Assembly (NCBI GenBank): GCA_031265845.1
Contig: JAISCC010000138.1
Span: 1 to 49,461, forward strand
DNA length: 49,461 nucleotides
Direction: 5' to 3'
Source: Treponema sp.
GTDB taxonomy: Bacteria > Spirochaetota > Spirochaetia > Treponematales > Breznakiellaceae
Shown: positions 7,108 through 15,166 of the stretch, piece after piece
Layout of the letters: every line of letters begins with the position of its first letter
How positions within the stretch are numbered: position 1 is the stretch's first letter
Made by a program: the position numbers and the translations under genes
Notes under the pieces: generated by a model
Database searches by the model: none
What the model was told of the DNA's origin: nothing
The model's input: the letters and a program-made list of their open reading frames with translations, nothing else

Positions 7108-9210
7108 ATGACAATAGATCAACGGGAAGCGAAAATCAAAGACCTTGTCTCCACCATGACGTTGGAAGAAAAAGTGTCCCAGCTTCTGTATGAAAGTCCG
7201 GCTATTCCACGGCTTGGAATACCGGAGTATAATTGGTGGAACGAGTGCCTGCACGGTGTGGCCCGTTCCGGCATTGCGACGGTGTTTCCGCAGGCGATAG
7301 CGCTGGCGGCGACCTTTGACGAGGGGTTTGTCCGGCAGGTTGCGGACGCCATTTCCGATGAAGCCCGCGCCAAGTACAACGAAGCGGTCAAGCGGAACAA
7401 CCGGGGGCAGTACTGGGGGCTGACGTTCTGGACGCCGAACGTCAATATTTTCCGGGATCCGCGCTGGGGGCGGGGGCAGGAAACCTATGGCGAAGACCCG
7501 TACCTCACCAGCAGAATCGGACTTGCGTTTATGAAAGGCTTGCAGGGCGATGACGCCGAACATCTGAAAGTCGCGGCGTGCGCCAAGCATTTTGCGGTGC
7601 ATTCGGGTCCGGAAAAGCTCCGCCACGAATTCAACGCCGAGGTTTCCAGAAAAGACCTGTTTGAAACATACCTTCCCGCGTTCAAAGTCCTTGTGGAAAA
7701 CGGCGTTGAGTCCGTCATGGGCGCGTATAACAGGACGCTCGGCGAACCGTGTTGCGGCAGCTTCTTCCTGTTACAAGAGATTTTGCGCGACGCATGGCAA
7801 TTCAAGGGGCATGTGGTGTCCGACTGCTGGGCGATCCGCGATTTCCACGAACATCACAAGATAACCAAGACGTCTGAAGAATCCGCCGCGCTGGCGCTCA
7901 AGGCGGGCTGCGACCTGAACTGCGGCTGCACCTATCCCGACCTCGTTGTGTCGCACCGGAAGGGCTTGGCGACCGAGGAACAGATCAACACCGCGCTTGA
8001 GCGCGTCCTGCGCACCCGTTTCAAACTCGGCATGTTTGGCGAATCGGAAGACGATCCGTACGCGGCGCTGGACGGCGCGATCATCAACAGCGAAAAACAT
8101 CAGAAACTCGCCCTTGAAGCGGCAAAACGCTCCATCGTACTGCTTAAAAACGACAACAACCTGCTTCCACTCAAAGACGACGGCTCTATCAGAAAGATAC
8201 TGGTGATGGGACCGGCGGCGGCGAACATCCACGCGCTTATAGCGAACTATCATGGGTTGAGTTCCCATTTGGTCACCATTCTGGAGGGTCTCGCCGAAAA
8301 AGTGCGCGGCAGATTCGATATAACCATGGACTACCATCAGGCGTGCATGATGTACGATCAAAACCACAACATGGGCTGGACCGTCGGCATGGCGGAAAGC
8401 GCGGATGTGGTGATTGCGGCGTTTGGGCTGGACAACGCTATGGAAGGCGAGGAAGGAGATGTCATCGCATCCGACAGCAAAGGCGACCGCAACGCGATTG
8501 AGTTGCCGGATCACCAGATCGCCTATCTGCGGGCGCTGAAAAACCGGGGCACGCCAATCGTGCTGGTATTGACCGGCGGCAGCGCCATCGCCATACCGGA
8601 AGATATTGCGGACGCGATTCTTTTCGCATGGTACCCGGGCGAAAAGGGCGGCGCCGCAGTCGCGGACATCATATTCGGCGGGACGGCGCCGTCCGGCAAG
8701 CTGCCGATCACGTTCCCGGCCTCCACATCCCAGCTTCCACCGTATGAAGAGTACGCCATGAGCGGGCGCACCTATCGCTACATGACCGAAAAGCCCCTGT
8801 TTCCCTTCGGCTTTGGGCTTTCCTACACAACATTCGCCTTTTCAGAGCTTGTCCTGTCCGAGAAAACCCTTTCCAAAGGCGGTTCGGTCGAGGTTGCGGT
8901 GAAGGTCGCCAACACCGGATCGCGGGACGGCGATGAAGTTGTGCAGATATACATCGTCAGAGACGACAGAACCGCTGATGATCCGGCTTCAAGCCTCCGC
9001 GCCTTCAAACGCCTGTCAATTCCGGCGGGCCGACAGACGCGGACGACGTTCACGCTTGAATCTTCGGCGTTTGAAAGCGTCAACGACAAGGGCGAACAGG
9101 CGCTGCTTCCCGGCTCCTACACGGTGATTGCCGCTGACGCGGCTCCGCTCGCCGTTTCGGTTGAGAAAGGCGCGGCAAAGCCGGTTTCCGCGAAGATTGC
9201 TATACAGTGA
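7108..9210 (+). CDS. Glycoside hydrolase family 3 (beta-xylosidase/beta-glucosidase type)
   Basis: A 700-residue GH3 enzyme. Order: the (alpha/beta)8 domain (WWNECLHGVARSG near the start, FRDPRWGRGQETYGEDPYL, CAKHFAVHSGPE), the catalytic aspartate D239 in VVSDCWAIRDF, the alpha/beta sandwich domain with KNDNNLLPLK and AFGLDNAMEGEEGD, and a C-terminal fibronectin-III-like domain (about 590-680). WWNECLHGVAR and SDCWA resemble the xylosidase branch more than cellobiose-type beta-glucosidases. No signal peptide is present, so it probably cuts imported oligosaccharides in the cytoplasm. It sits 14 bases after pta with a GGGGAGATGGT ribosome site. Exact substrate is not provable from sequence. Confidence 0.92.
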   Translation: MTIDQREAKIKDLVSTMTLEEKVSQLLYESPAIPRLGIPEYNWWNECLHGVARSGIATVFPQAIALAATFDEGFVRQVADAISDEARAKYNEAVKRNNRGQYWGLTFWTPNVNIFRDPRWGRGQETYGEDPYLTSRIGLAFMKGLQGDDAEHLKVAACAKHFAVHSGPEKLRHEFNAEVSRKDLFETYLPAFKVLVENGVESVMGAYNRTLGEPCCGSFFLLQEILRDAWQFKGHVVSDCWAIRDFHEHHKITKTSEESAALALKAGCDLNCGCTYPDLVVSHRKGLATEEQINTALERVLRTRFKLGMFGESEDDPYAALDGAIINSEKHQKLALEAAKRSIVLLKNDNNLLPLKDDGSIRKILVMGPAAANIHALIANYHGLSSHLVTILEGLAEKVRGRFDITMDYHQACMMYDQNHNMGWTVGMAESADVVIAAFGLDNAMEGEEGDVIASDSKGDRNAIELPDHQIAYLRALKNRGTPIVLVLTGGSAIAIPEDIADAILFAWYPGEKGGAAVADIIFGGTAPSGKLPITFPASTSQLPPYEEYAMSGRTYRYMTEKPLFPFGFGLSYTTFAFSELVLSEKTLSKGGSVEVAVKVANTGSRDGDEVVQIYIVRDDRTADDPASSLRAFKRLSIPAGRQTRTTFTLESSAFESVNDKGEQALLPGSYTVIAADAAPLAVSVEKGAAKPVSAKIAIQ

Positions 9211-9228
9211 TCCGCATAGCGATCCGTG

Positions 9229-9299
9229 AGCGAATCGCCGCGATTCGCTTGCGAACCGCCGCGATCAGCGCAAGCCTTTAGGCGATGGTCTAAAGGCTT
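9229..9299. terminator. Two hairpins between converging genes
   Basis: A perfect 8-bp stem (9229-9236 with 9242-9249) and a perfect 9-bp stem (9272-9280 with 9291-9299) follow the GH3 stop. The second is followed by a weakly T-rich stretch. They lie between the GH3 gene and the oppositely oriented DUF167 gene and probably terminate both. Confidence 0.55.
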
Positions 9300-9323
9300 T
9301 GCTCATTTTGATACGCGTCGGCG

Positions 9324-9614
9324 TTAGGGGTTTGCCGCGAGCGCTTCCAGCTTTTGCAGCGCCGCAAGCGGCAGCACGACCGTTTTAAGGCGGGATTTTT
9401 CGCCGGTTTTTAACACGACATCCTTTTTGGCGCAGGAAAGCGATGTGGCGAGAAAGGCGCGAAGTTCCGCGTTGGCTTTGCCGTCTTCGGGCGCGGCGGC
9501 TATTTTTATGCGCAGGCGGTTCTCTTGAACGCCCGCAATCTCTGTCTTTGAAGCGCCCGGCGCGGCTTTTATATCAAGAAGGATGACGCCGCCGGAAACG
9601 CGGAAAACAGCCAT
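9324..9614 (-). CDS. DUF167 (YggU-family) protein
   Basis: A 96-residue protein with the whole YggU-type fold. It has GGVILLDIKAAPGASKTE at the start, the diagnostic RIKIAAAPEDGKANAEL motif, then FLATSLSCAKKDVVLKTGEKSRLKTV. Family members are small conserved proteins of unknown role, often next to pyrroline-5-carboxylate reductase or YggT genes. Here it stands alone, on the opposite strand to GH3, with a decayed queA fragment directly upstream. Confidence 0.88.
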   Translation of the reverse strand: MAVFRVSGGVILLDIKAAPGASKTEIAGVQENRLRIKIAAAPEDGKANAELRAFLATSLSCAKKDVVLKTGEKSRLKTVVLPLAALQKLEALAANP

Positions 9615-9627
9615 GACAGACTCCTAT

Positions 9628-9753
9628 AGCATGAGCGGCGAGGACTTCGGCGTATGAAAATTGGTGAAAACCCTCTCTATCACCGTATTCATATCCGGCA
9701 GTTTGTCGCGCTTCGCGCATAAAATCCCAATACACGCGGTTTCAACGCCCCGC
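9628..9753 (-). pseudogene. Decayed internal fragment of a second queA copy
   Basis: Bases 9628-9684 align without gaps to 13313-13369 inside the intact queA (49 of 57 identical, including a 23-base identical block at 9648-9670). Bases 9734-9753 are identical to 13629-13648. The two patches keep queA order and orientation, but the distance between them is about 50 bases instead of about 260. This is therefore a deleted relic of a queA duplicate. The conserved FTNFHTPES-coding part is the piece that survived. Confidence 0.75.
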
Positions 9754-9863
9754 CCGTATTTCTCCGCGCTTTGTTCTTTCATACGCTTCCTCCTTTGCAT
9801 TATCGGCAGGCGCGTTGCGATTCTTCAATAGAGCGAAACAGAGGCGCTCTGACGCCGGGAAAA

Positions 9864-10059
9864 GTGTCTGACACCGCGTCGTCTCATACACTAGAATGCC
9901 GCCGCCGCCTGTGCTATAAACCGCCGAACCTTCATTCCTGAAAATCGCCTTGGGGTCAGACACCCGCCGCCTGTGCTATAAACCGCCGAACCTTCATTCT
10001 TGAAAATTGCTTTGGTGTCTGACACCGGTTTAAACTGCTGAAAAGTGGTGTCTGACACC
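9864..10059. repeat. 62-bp tandem repeat with GGTGTCTGACACC palindromes
   Basis: Two adjoining units of 62 bp (9903-9964 and 9965-10026) are nearly identical. The 13-base near-palindrome GGTGTCTGACACC, or its GGGGTCAGACACC variant, occurs four times: 9864-9875, 9952-9964, 10014-10026 and 10047-10059. These hallmark repeated palindromes resemble REP-type elements mobilised by Y1 transposases; one such transposase remnant is present at 35671. On the minus strand the units code twice for KAIF.NEGSAVYSTGG. Confidence 0.75.
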
Positions 10060-10246
10060 GAAAACAGTCGGCGTTTCTTTCGCAAAAAACGCTCAAAAGG
10101 ACTGGATTTTATTGTCACAGCGTGGTATACTATTTCCTATGAAGTGGTTCAACGGCTCAAAACGCCGGATGCAAAACAACTCCATGTGTTTACGTACGGA
10201 TAAGGAGTGGAAATCATGCGTATACCGTTTATTTGTTATGGAATGA

Positions 10247-10261
10247 CCCCCCCCCCCCCCC
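10247..10261 (+). repeat. (C)15 tract before the 21-bp array
   Basis: Fifteen C, ten codons into the ATG-10216 frame, in the OFF register as described for that ORF. Confidence 0.95.
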
Positions 10262-10378
10262 GCACGGGTTATTCTCTCTAGGCGGGCGCAGGGCTTCGCG
10301 CCGTGCGCCAGCTTGCGGGTGCTTTCTCCCCTTTCTTTCTATACAACATATTCCTTGCCGCGCATCCATTAAGGTCTT

Positions 10379-10567
10379 CCATACATCCGTCATAGGGCGC
10401 TATGCATCGTTCCTGGAACGCTATGAAGCGTTTACAGAACGCTATAAACCAGTCATAGCATTCTATAAAGCCCTCATAGAGCGCTATAAGCCCGTTATAG
10501 CATTCTATAAAGTCTTCATAGAACACTATAAACCTGTTACAGGATTCTATCACTGTTTTACAGCCTT
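10379..10567. repeat. 21-bp tandem array, eight clear units plus a degenerate first one
   Basis: The word CTAT recurs at 10400, 10421, 10442, 10463, 10484, 10505, 10526 and 10547, each exactly 21 bases on; a weaker unit starts at 10379. Unit ends alternate between two types, giving a 42-bp higher-order period. Because 21 is a multiple of three, both strands carry uninterrupted seven-residue protein repeats. Confidence 0.85.
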
Positions 10568-10602
10568 CCGCGTCCCGCGTGCGGCAGGCTAAAGGAGATG
10601 AC

Positions 10603-11259
10603 ATGGAATATTACATTCCACAGAAAGAAGCGGAGATGATCGAATGGAGCGGCAACCTGATAGCCGTGTCCAAAGAGAACATCGACGAACTGGGACTGCC
10701 GGCAGACCAGCTTGCGGCGCTCGAAACGGAACACGTCCGGCTCAAGGCGCTCCATGAAAAATGTCAAACGCCCGCTCATACATCGCTTGACATACAGGAG
10801 AAGAACGATCTGAAAACGGCGTTTCTCGACAAGGTGAAGCTCTTTGTCCGCTTCCATTTGCAGAACAACGAGAAGATGACGGACGCCCTGCGGCGAGCCG
10901 CGGGCATCCCCATCTATGACACGAAGCCCACGCATCATCCGCCGCCGGATTCGCATCCGGTCATCACGGTTGAGAGCAGGAACCCGTTTGAGCTGATTCT
11001 GCGCATCCGCGATTCAGAGAGCGGGAAGCGGGCCAAGCCCGAACATGTGGCCGGAGCGGTGTTGTTCTGGCGCGTGAGCGAGACGCCGATTGCGGATCCC
11101 AAAGCGCTGACATCAAGCGCGCTGGTAACGCGCGCGTCGTATGTCATGCGTTTTCCGGCGTCCGAGCGGGGGAAGATCGTGTATATGGCGGGGCGGTGGC
11201 AGAACGGCATAGGCGAGCAGGGCCCTCCGGGCGAGGTGACAAGCGCGGTCATCCCCTGA
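10603..11259 (+). CDS. Hypothetical protein with C-terminal FN3-like domain
   Basis: A 218-residue protein. The ATG at 10603 has an AAAGGAG site just upstream and is preferred to earlier in-frame starts. N-terminal half (1-105) is helical with a YIPQKEAEMIEWSGNL opening. A proline-rich hinge (THHPPPDSHP) leads to a beta-sandwich-like half with VTVESRNPFELILRIRD, AVLFWRVSETP and a GKIVYMAGRWQNG.GE.GP ending, which fits a fibronectin-III-like fold. I recognise this layout as a hypothetical family found in gut Bacteroidetes and spirochaetes, but know of no function. No signal peptide or membrane segment is seen. It stands alone just after the 21-bp repeat array. Confidence 0.75.
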   Translation: MEYYIPQKEAEMIEWSGNLIAVSKENIDELGLPADQLAALETEHVRLKALHEKCQTPAHTSLDIQEKNDLKTAFLDKVKLFVRFHLQNNEKMTDALRRAAGIPIYDTKPTHHPPPDSHPVITVESRNPFELILRIRDSESGKRAKPEHVAGAVLFWRVSETPIADPKALTSSALVTRASYVMRFPASERGKIVYMAGRWQNGIGEQGPPGEVTSAVIP

Positions 11260-11301
11260 CGATCAAGGGCGCGGCGGCTCCGCGCATAACAGAGGGAAAC
11301 G

Positions 11302-11383
11302 CGCCCGTATGGGCGGGTTATATATAAAAAAGAGGAAGCCCCAAAGCCGATTTATTCGTGGAAGGAAGAGTCGGCTTTGGGGC
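11302..11383. terminator. Two hairpins between the hypothetical gene and the lipoprotein gene
   Basis: A short GC stem (11302-11306 with 11311-11315) is followed by an AT-rich run. A perfect 13-bp inverted repeat (11338-11350 with 11371-11383, 20-base loop) follows. The first probably terminates the upstream gene. The second is longer than usual and may be part of the lipoprotein's upstream control region. Confidence 0.45.
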
Positions 11384-11463
11384 GCGTTACACGCATTGCC
11401 AGTATACCACGCAGGCGGCTGGGGTTTCAATGCGCGCGATCTTCTTTATTTAGGAGGACAGTT

Positions 11464-12771
11464 ATGAAACGAAAACTGTTGGTTTCGGGAATATCCGGCG
11501 TCATGCTGGTATTCGCAATGATGTTATTTGCCGGTTGCGGCGATGGTGGCGATGGCGGCAACAACGATGTCTCCTACATGGTATTTTTTGACAGAGGCGG
11601 GGGAGGCGGCTCGGCGCCGTCTTCCCGAACCGTTGCGGCCGGGACGACAATCACCCTGCCCGGTCAGAGCGACATGACCGCGCCGTCCGGGAAAACATTT
11701 AGCGGCTGGTCCACAGGCGGGACCCGCTATCAAGCGGGCGGCAGCTATACCGTAATGTCCGACACGCTATTTACCGCGCAATGGACTGATGGCAACAGTG
11801 GCGGCGGCGATAACAATGATAGCAACACCGCGCCAAGCGCCCCCACCGGCGTAAGCGCAACCGCCCAGTCCTCAAACAGCGTCAGCGTATCGTGGAATGC
11901 TGTGTCGGGAGCTACAAGCTACAAAGTATACCGCAGTGGCAGTTCTTCCGGCACATATACACAGGTGGGTTCGCCGTCAAGCGCGTCATACACAGACACC
12001 GGCTTGTCGTCTAGCACGACCTATTATTACAAGGTGTCCGCAGTGAACAGCGCGGGGGAAAGCGCTCAATCAAGCTACGCTTCCGCGACGACATCCTCGT
12101 CGTCCAGCGGCAACACCGCGCCAAGCGCCCCCACCGGTGTAAGCGCAACCGCCCAGTCCTCAAGCAGCGTCAGCGTATCATGGAACGCTGTTTCTGGCGC
12201 CACTTCCTATAAGGTCTATTATGAAATTGGTTCTTCAAGCGCAAAGAATTTGGCGGCGACTGTTTATAGCGAATCATATACCCATAACGGTCTATCTGCT
12301 GGTACAACATATTATTATTACATCAAAGCGGTTAATTCCTATGGAGAAAGCGATTATTCACAGTTTGATTATGCAACGACATCTTCAGTTGCCGTTGCCG
12401 GCTCCTCATCTTCAAATGCAATTACAATGTCTTCCAGCGGCACGTCAGGATCGTTTCCATCTGGTTTAGATGCAGTCTGGTACAAGTTTACAAAGTATGG
12501 AAGCGGCAGACTATTCGCTAGTGATGAGGAATATAGTTCAACTTATACCAGTGATATTGTGATTGATGTTTATGACAGCTCTTTGAATCTTGTATACGCA
12601 GCCAATGGGACTCCTTTATCAGGGATAGATGTTGGTAAGAGCGGTGCCTCTGGCACTCAGTTTGTCAATTATATAGAATTTACAAACTGGTCAGGCACAT
12701 ACTATGTAAGAGTTAGACCATTTAATAATTCCAGTTCAAACAAGGGAACCTTTGCATTATTCGCTCCTTGA
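11464..12771 (+). CDS. Lipoprotein with Listeria-Bacteroides repeat, two FN3 domains and a PPC-like C-terminus
   Basis: A 435-residue surface lipoprotein. AGGAGGA lies before the ATG at 11464. The signal peptide ends in a lipobox (LFAGC). Next comes one InlB/Listeria-Bacteroides type repeat (VFFDRGGGGGSAPSS through KTFSGWSTGG to LFTAQW). Two fibronectin-III domains begin with the same DNA (from 11824 and again from 12112, offset 288 bp). The last 110 residues (AVWYKFTKYGSGRL, IDVYDSSLNLVYAA, GTYYVRVRPF) resemble pre-peptidase C-terminal beta-sandwich domains. From about 12220 the DNA becomes clearly AT-richer than the first half, so the gene looks mosaic. It likely binds carbohydrate or protein at the cell surface; that is inference. 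Confidence 0.85.
   Translation: MKRKLLVSGISGVMLVFAMMLFAGCGDGGDGGNNDVSYMVFFDRGGGGGSAPSSRTVAAGTTITLPGQSDMTAPSGKTFSGWSTGGTRYQAGGSYTVMSDTLFTAQWTDGNSGGGDNNDSNTAPSAPTGVSATAQSSNSVSVSWNAVSGATSYKVYRSGSSSGTYTQVGSPSSASYTDTGLSSSTTYYYKVSAVNSAGESAQSSYASATTSSSSSGNTAPSAPTGVSATAQSSSSVSVSWNAVSGATSYKVYYEIGSSSAKNLAATVYSESYTHNGLSAGTTYYYYIKAVNSYGESDYSQFDYATTSSVAVAGSSSSNAITMSSSGTSGSFPSGLDAVWYKFTKYGSGRLFASDEEYSSTYTSDIVIDVYDSSLNLVYAANGTPLSGIDVGKSGASGTQFVNYIEFTNWSGTYYVRVRPFNNSSSNKGTFALFAP
11824..12200 (+). repeat. 288-bp-offset duplication of FN3-coding DNA
   Basis: About 80 bases starting at 11824 recur almost unchanged at 12112 inside the same gene. They encode the first strands of each FN3 domain (APSAPTGVSATAQSS). 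The copies could recombine to gain or lose one 96-residue domain. Confidence 0.8.
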
Positions 12772-12820
12772 CGTGAGTTCGACAGAATAAAGAAATCCCC
12801 GCCCGAATCTGGTATAATGC

Positions 12821-13150
12821 ATGGGCCAAACATACATCATACGGGAAACGGGAGGGGATTTCTTATGGATGAAGACGACTGCCGGGCGCCCAAAAAACTC
12901 GTGGTTTCCGGCGGGCCGCCTGTCCTTAAGCGAGGCGATGTCCATTATCCCGCTGTTCCACCTCAGCGGCCGCCGCTTCAAATGGCATTGCCGACGTTAT
13001 GTCCGACTCTGCGGCTTTTTTCCCGCTCCGGTCAGTTGCAACCGGTTTGTGGAACTGACCGGCCGCGCCTTTCTTTCCCTGCCTATCTATACCCGGCTTT
13101 TCAGGCGGGAAAAGCCTAGCGGGGCCGGTTTTATCGGCTACGCCCCCTGA
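12821..13150 (+). pseudogene. Truncated IS982-family transposase
   Basis: Only the first 109 residues of a roughly 290-residue transposase remain. LSLSEAMSIIPLFHLSG, then YVRLCGFFPAPVSCNRFVEL and FLSLPIYTRLFRR, match the N-terminal DNA-binding part of IS982 transposases. The DDE catalytic core is absent. An extended -10 element (TGGTATAAT, 12810-12818) lies directly upstream, and 11-bp inverted words (12790-12800 with 12854-12864) bracket it. A 13-bp inverted repeat at 13147-13178 closes the remnant. It is a dead insertion-sequence end between the lipoprotein and queA. Confidence 0.7.
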
Positions 13151-13178
13151 AAGTATGCCACAACCGGTATACTTTCAG
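13147..13178. terminator. Inverted repeat downstream of queA
   Basis: Arms 13147-13159 and 13166-13178 pair over 13 bp with one mismatch. The hairpin lies 29 bases past the queA stop on the minus strand and at the edge of the IS982 remnant. It may terminate queA or be an IS scar. Confidence 0.45.
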
Positions 13179-13206
13179 CCGCTTCTCATTCCGCTGTGCC
13201 AGACTT

Positions 13207-14226
13207 CTACAGGATGAGCATAGCGTCCCCGTAGCTGAAAAAACGGAATTCACGCCGGATCGCCTCGCAATAACTGTCCAGAATAAAGTCCTTGCCCGCA
13301 AACGCCGAAACCAGCATGAGCAGCGTGGATTCCGGCGTATGAAAATTGGTGAAAATCCCTTTTATCACCTTGAATTCGTACCCCGGATATATGAAAATCG
13401 CGGTCGCGCCGTCTCCCCGCGCAAGGCGTCCGTCCTTCCACGCGGATTCAAGGGCGCGAACGCTGGTCGTTCCAACGGCGATAACGCGCCTGCCTTCGGC
13501 TTTGGCGCGTTCGACTGCGGAAGCCGCATCGTCATCTATGGTGAAGACCTCTTCGTGCATCGTGTGATCCTCTATATTGTCCGTCCGAACCGGCAAGAAG
13601 GTTCCCAGCCCCACATGCAGCGTGATAAACGCGGTTTCAACGCCCCGCTCTTTGAGCCGCGCAAGCAGGGTTTCCGTAAAGTGCAGCCCGGCTGTCGGCG
13701 CCGCCGCTGAACCGACGCTTTTTGCGTACACGGTCTGGTAGCGGTCGCTGTCTTCCGGCGCGTCCGGGCGTTTAATGTAAGGCGGAAGCGGAATATGCCC
13801 ATGGATGTCAAGCCACGCGTCGTCAACCGGCGCATCAAAACGGAGGGCGCGGTATTCTCCGTCCGAACCGGTGATTTCCGCCCGCATGTCATCGGCAAAC
13901 AAATAACCGCTTCCGGTCCGCCTGCGTTTTGAACGGGACGCTATAGCTTGCCACGTGTATTCGTCAAGACGCTTGAGCAGGAGAAATTCCACGCGCGCGC
14001 CGGCGCTGATCGAGGTTCCCAAAAGCCGCGCTTTGCGCACCCGCGAGTTGTTGAACACGAGGAGGTCGCCGGCGTCAAGAATATCCGGCAAATCCGCAAC
14101 ATGGAGTACCCGCCGCTCGCGCGAGGCGCGGTCAAGCGTCATGAGGCGGCTTGCGCCGCGTTCCGCAACCGGATGTTGGGCGATGAGACGTTCGGGAAGG
14201 TCAAAGGTAAAATCCGCTGTTTTCAT
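13207..14226 (-). CDS. queA: S-adenosylmethionine:tRNA ribosyltransferase-isomerase
   Basis: QueA moves the ribosyl part of SAM onto preQ1 in tRNA, the step that yields epoxyqueuosine in tRNAs with GUN anticodons. The 339-residue frame from the ATG at 14224-14226 shows the family pattern throughout: FDLPERLIAQHPVAERGASRL, LLVFNNSRVRKARL, AAPTAGLHFTETLL, LHVGLGTFLPVR, and IFTNFHTPESTLLMLVSAFAG near the end. Upstream by 54 bases on the same strand is a J-domain gene, and the two likely form one transcript. A degraded partial copy of this gene lies at 9628-9753. Confidence 0.96.
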   Translation of the reverse strand: MKTADFTFDLPERLIAQHPVAERGASRLMTLDRASRERRVLHVADLPDILDAGDLLVFNNSRVRKARLLGTSISAGARVEFLLLKRLDEYTWQAIASRSKRRRTGSGYLFADDMRAEITGSDGEYRALRFDAPVDDAWLDIHGHIPLPPYIKRPDAPEDSDRYQTVYAKSVGSAAAPTAGLHFTETLLARLKERGVETAFITLHVGLGTFLPVRTDNIEDHTMHEEVFTIDDDAASAVERAKAEGRRVIAVGTTSVRALESAWKDGRLARGDGATAIFIYPGYEFKVIKGIFTNFHTPESTLLMLVSAFAGKDFILDSYCEAIRREFRFFSYGDAMLIL

Positions 14227-14280
14227 AGTCCGCCGACAGAACGCGCACATGAGATGGAGCGATGCGTCATGCGGTCCGGC

Positions 14281-14718
14281 TTACACCGTTCCGGTAGACC
14301 GCCACCGCTCGATCCGTTCATACGCGGCGTTGATGCGCGTGGATTTCTCGGTGGCTTTCCGCATATTTTCAGCATGTCCGGCGTGGCGGTCAGGATGATG
14401 GATTTTAAGCAACTTTTTGTACGCGGTTTTGCATGCCCCCGGATCCGCGCCAAACGGGACGCCCAATTCCGCAAAAGCGGGGCGCAACGCTTCGGGCGGC
14501 GCGCCGGACGCGGCTGGCGCGTCAGCGTTGTGAAACTGCCTTTTAAAATCACTTGACGCGCCGCGCCCCCCGTCCCGCCCAAGGAATTCGTTTAATTCCT
14601 CATATGCGGCTTCCAGATCAGAGTCAGCGCCGTACGCCCGCTTTTTTTTCTCGTAGCTGAACGAATCTTCACTAAGGTAACTTCTGATGACATCACTTAG
14701 ACGGTCTATTATTCCCAT
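14281..14718 (-). CDS. J-domain (DnaJ-like) protein
   Basis: A 145-residue protein from the ATG at 14716-14718. A longer frame reaches 14757 but begins with a poly-T coded stretch and is less likely. The C-terminal 65 residues form a J domain: LGVPFGADPGACKTAYKKLL, the HPD signature within HHPDRHAGHAE, and the final helix INAAYERIERW. The N-terminal half (IIDRLSDVIRSYL then an acidic/glycine linker) has no known domain. J proteins stimulate the ATPase of DnaK. No Gly/Phe region or zinc finger is present, so this is a specialised co-chaperone of the DjlA or minimal type, partner unknown. Confidence 0.85.
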   Translation of the reverse strand: MGIIDRLSDVIRSYLSEDSFSYEKKKRAYGADSDLEAAYEELNEFLGRDGGRGASSDFKRQFHNADAPAASGAPPEALRPAFAELGVPFGADPGACKTAYKKLLKIHHPDRHAGHAENMRKATEKSTRINAAYERIERWRSTGTV

Positions 14719-15166
14719 AAGAGGTACTCTATTACAGAGAGAAAAAAAAATCAACACATCCCGCTTGAGAGACGCTTCGCGTTTCAGGACGAAATTTTCA
14801 TGGTGAGCCGCATGAAATTTTCGCTCTTTAGGGCGTGTACGGCAATCATCATTCCAAAAGCATGAAAAACCACCCGCAGTTGAAGATCCGGCGTTATTCC
14901 AGAAACGAATTTCCTTCGCTGTTCACAGGATGGAGAATTTCATTGACAAATCATTGGCAGTGTATTATACTTTTCTCTGCCGCCAGAAGAGCTTCGCGCA
15001 ATCGGCGGCAAAAGCGCTCTTGTAAAATTTTAAGCTATATGTTATTGTTATAAGGATATAGGGTTTTTTTCAAAATACGCCGCGCTTGGGAGCGTGTCTT
15101 TACGGCGGCAAATTTTGAAAAAGCCGCCCTACAGAAAATAGCGTATTCATGCGCTTGGAGGAAAAT
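14719..15166. other. Spacer and long leader of the HPt operon
   Basis: No gene is seen. The part before the promoter contains a 13-bp hairpin with one mismatch (14790-14802 with 14811-14823). The 190 bases after the promoter at 14943-14971 would be a leader rich in complementary GCCGCC and GGCGGC words (14978-14984 with 15004-15010; more at 15080-15125), which can form alternative stems. That is compatible with regulation in the leader, but no known riboswitch was recognised. Confidence 0.5.
14943..14971 (+). promoter_or_regulatory. Strong sigma70-type promoter
   Basis: A perfect TTGACA (14943-14948) and TATACT (14966-14971) are separated by 17 bases. It is the best promoter match in the window and points toward the HPt/HD-GYP/YidC-sulfatase/glycerophosphotransferase genes, leaving a leader of about 190 bases. 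Confidence 0.75.

Larger units (their letters stand above)
10216..10592 (+). other. Potential phase-variable ORF: ATG and (C)15 joined to a heptad-repeat frame
   Basis: An ATG at 10216 with an AAGGAG site eight bases upstream starts a frame that enters (C)15 at 10247-10261. At 15 C it stops at TAG shortly after. With 16 or 13 C it would enter the long open frame to 10592, which contains seven-residue repeats such as YKPVIAF, YKALIER and YKVFIEH. The sequence thus reads as an OFF state of a slippage-controlled gene, or as a pseudogene. The opposite strand of the repeats is also open with heptads such as YEDFIEC and YNGLIAL. Confidence 0.4.

Noticed and set aside
14790-14823. Operator for the HPt operon
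   Set aside because: The hairpin is 120 bases upstream of the promo­ter and has one mismatch; many spacers here carry similar palindromes, so it is not specific evidence of an operator.
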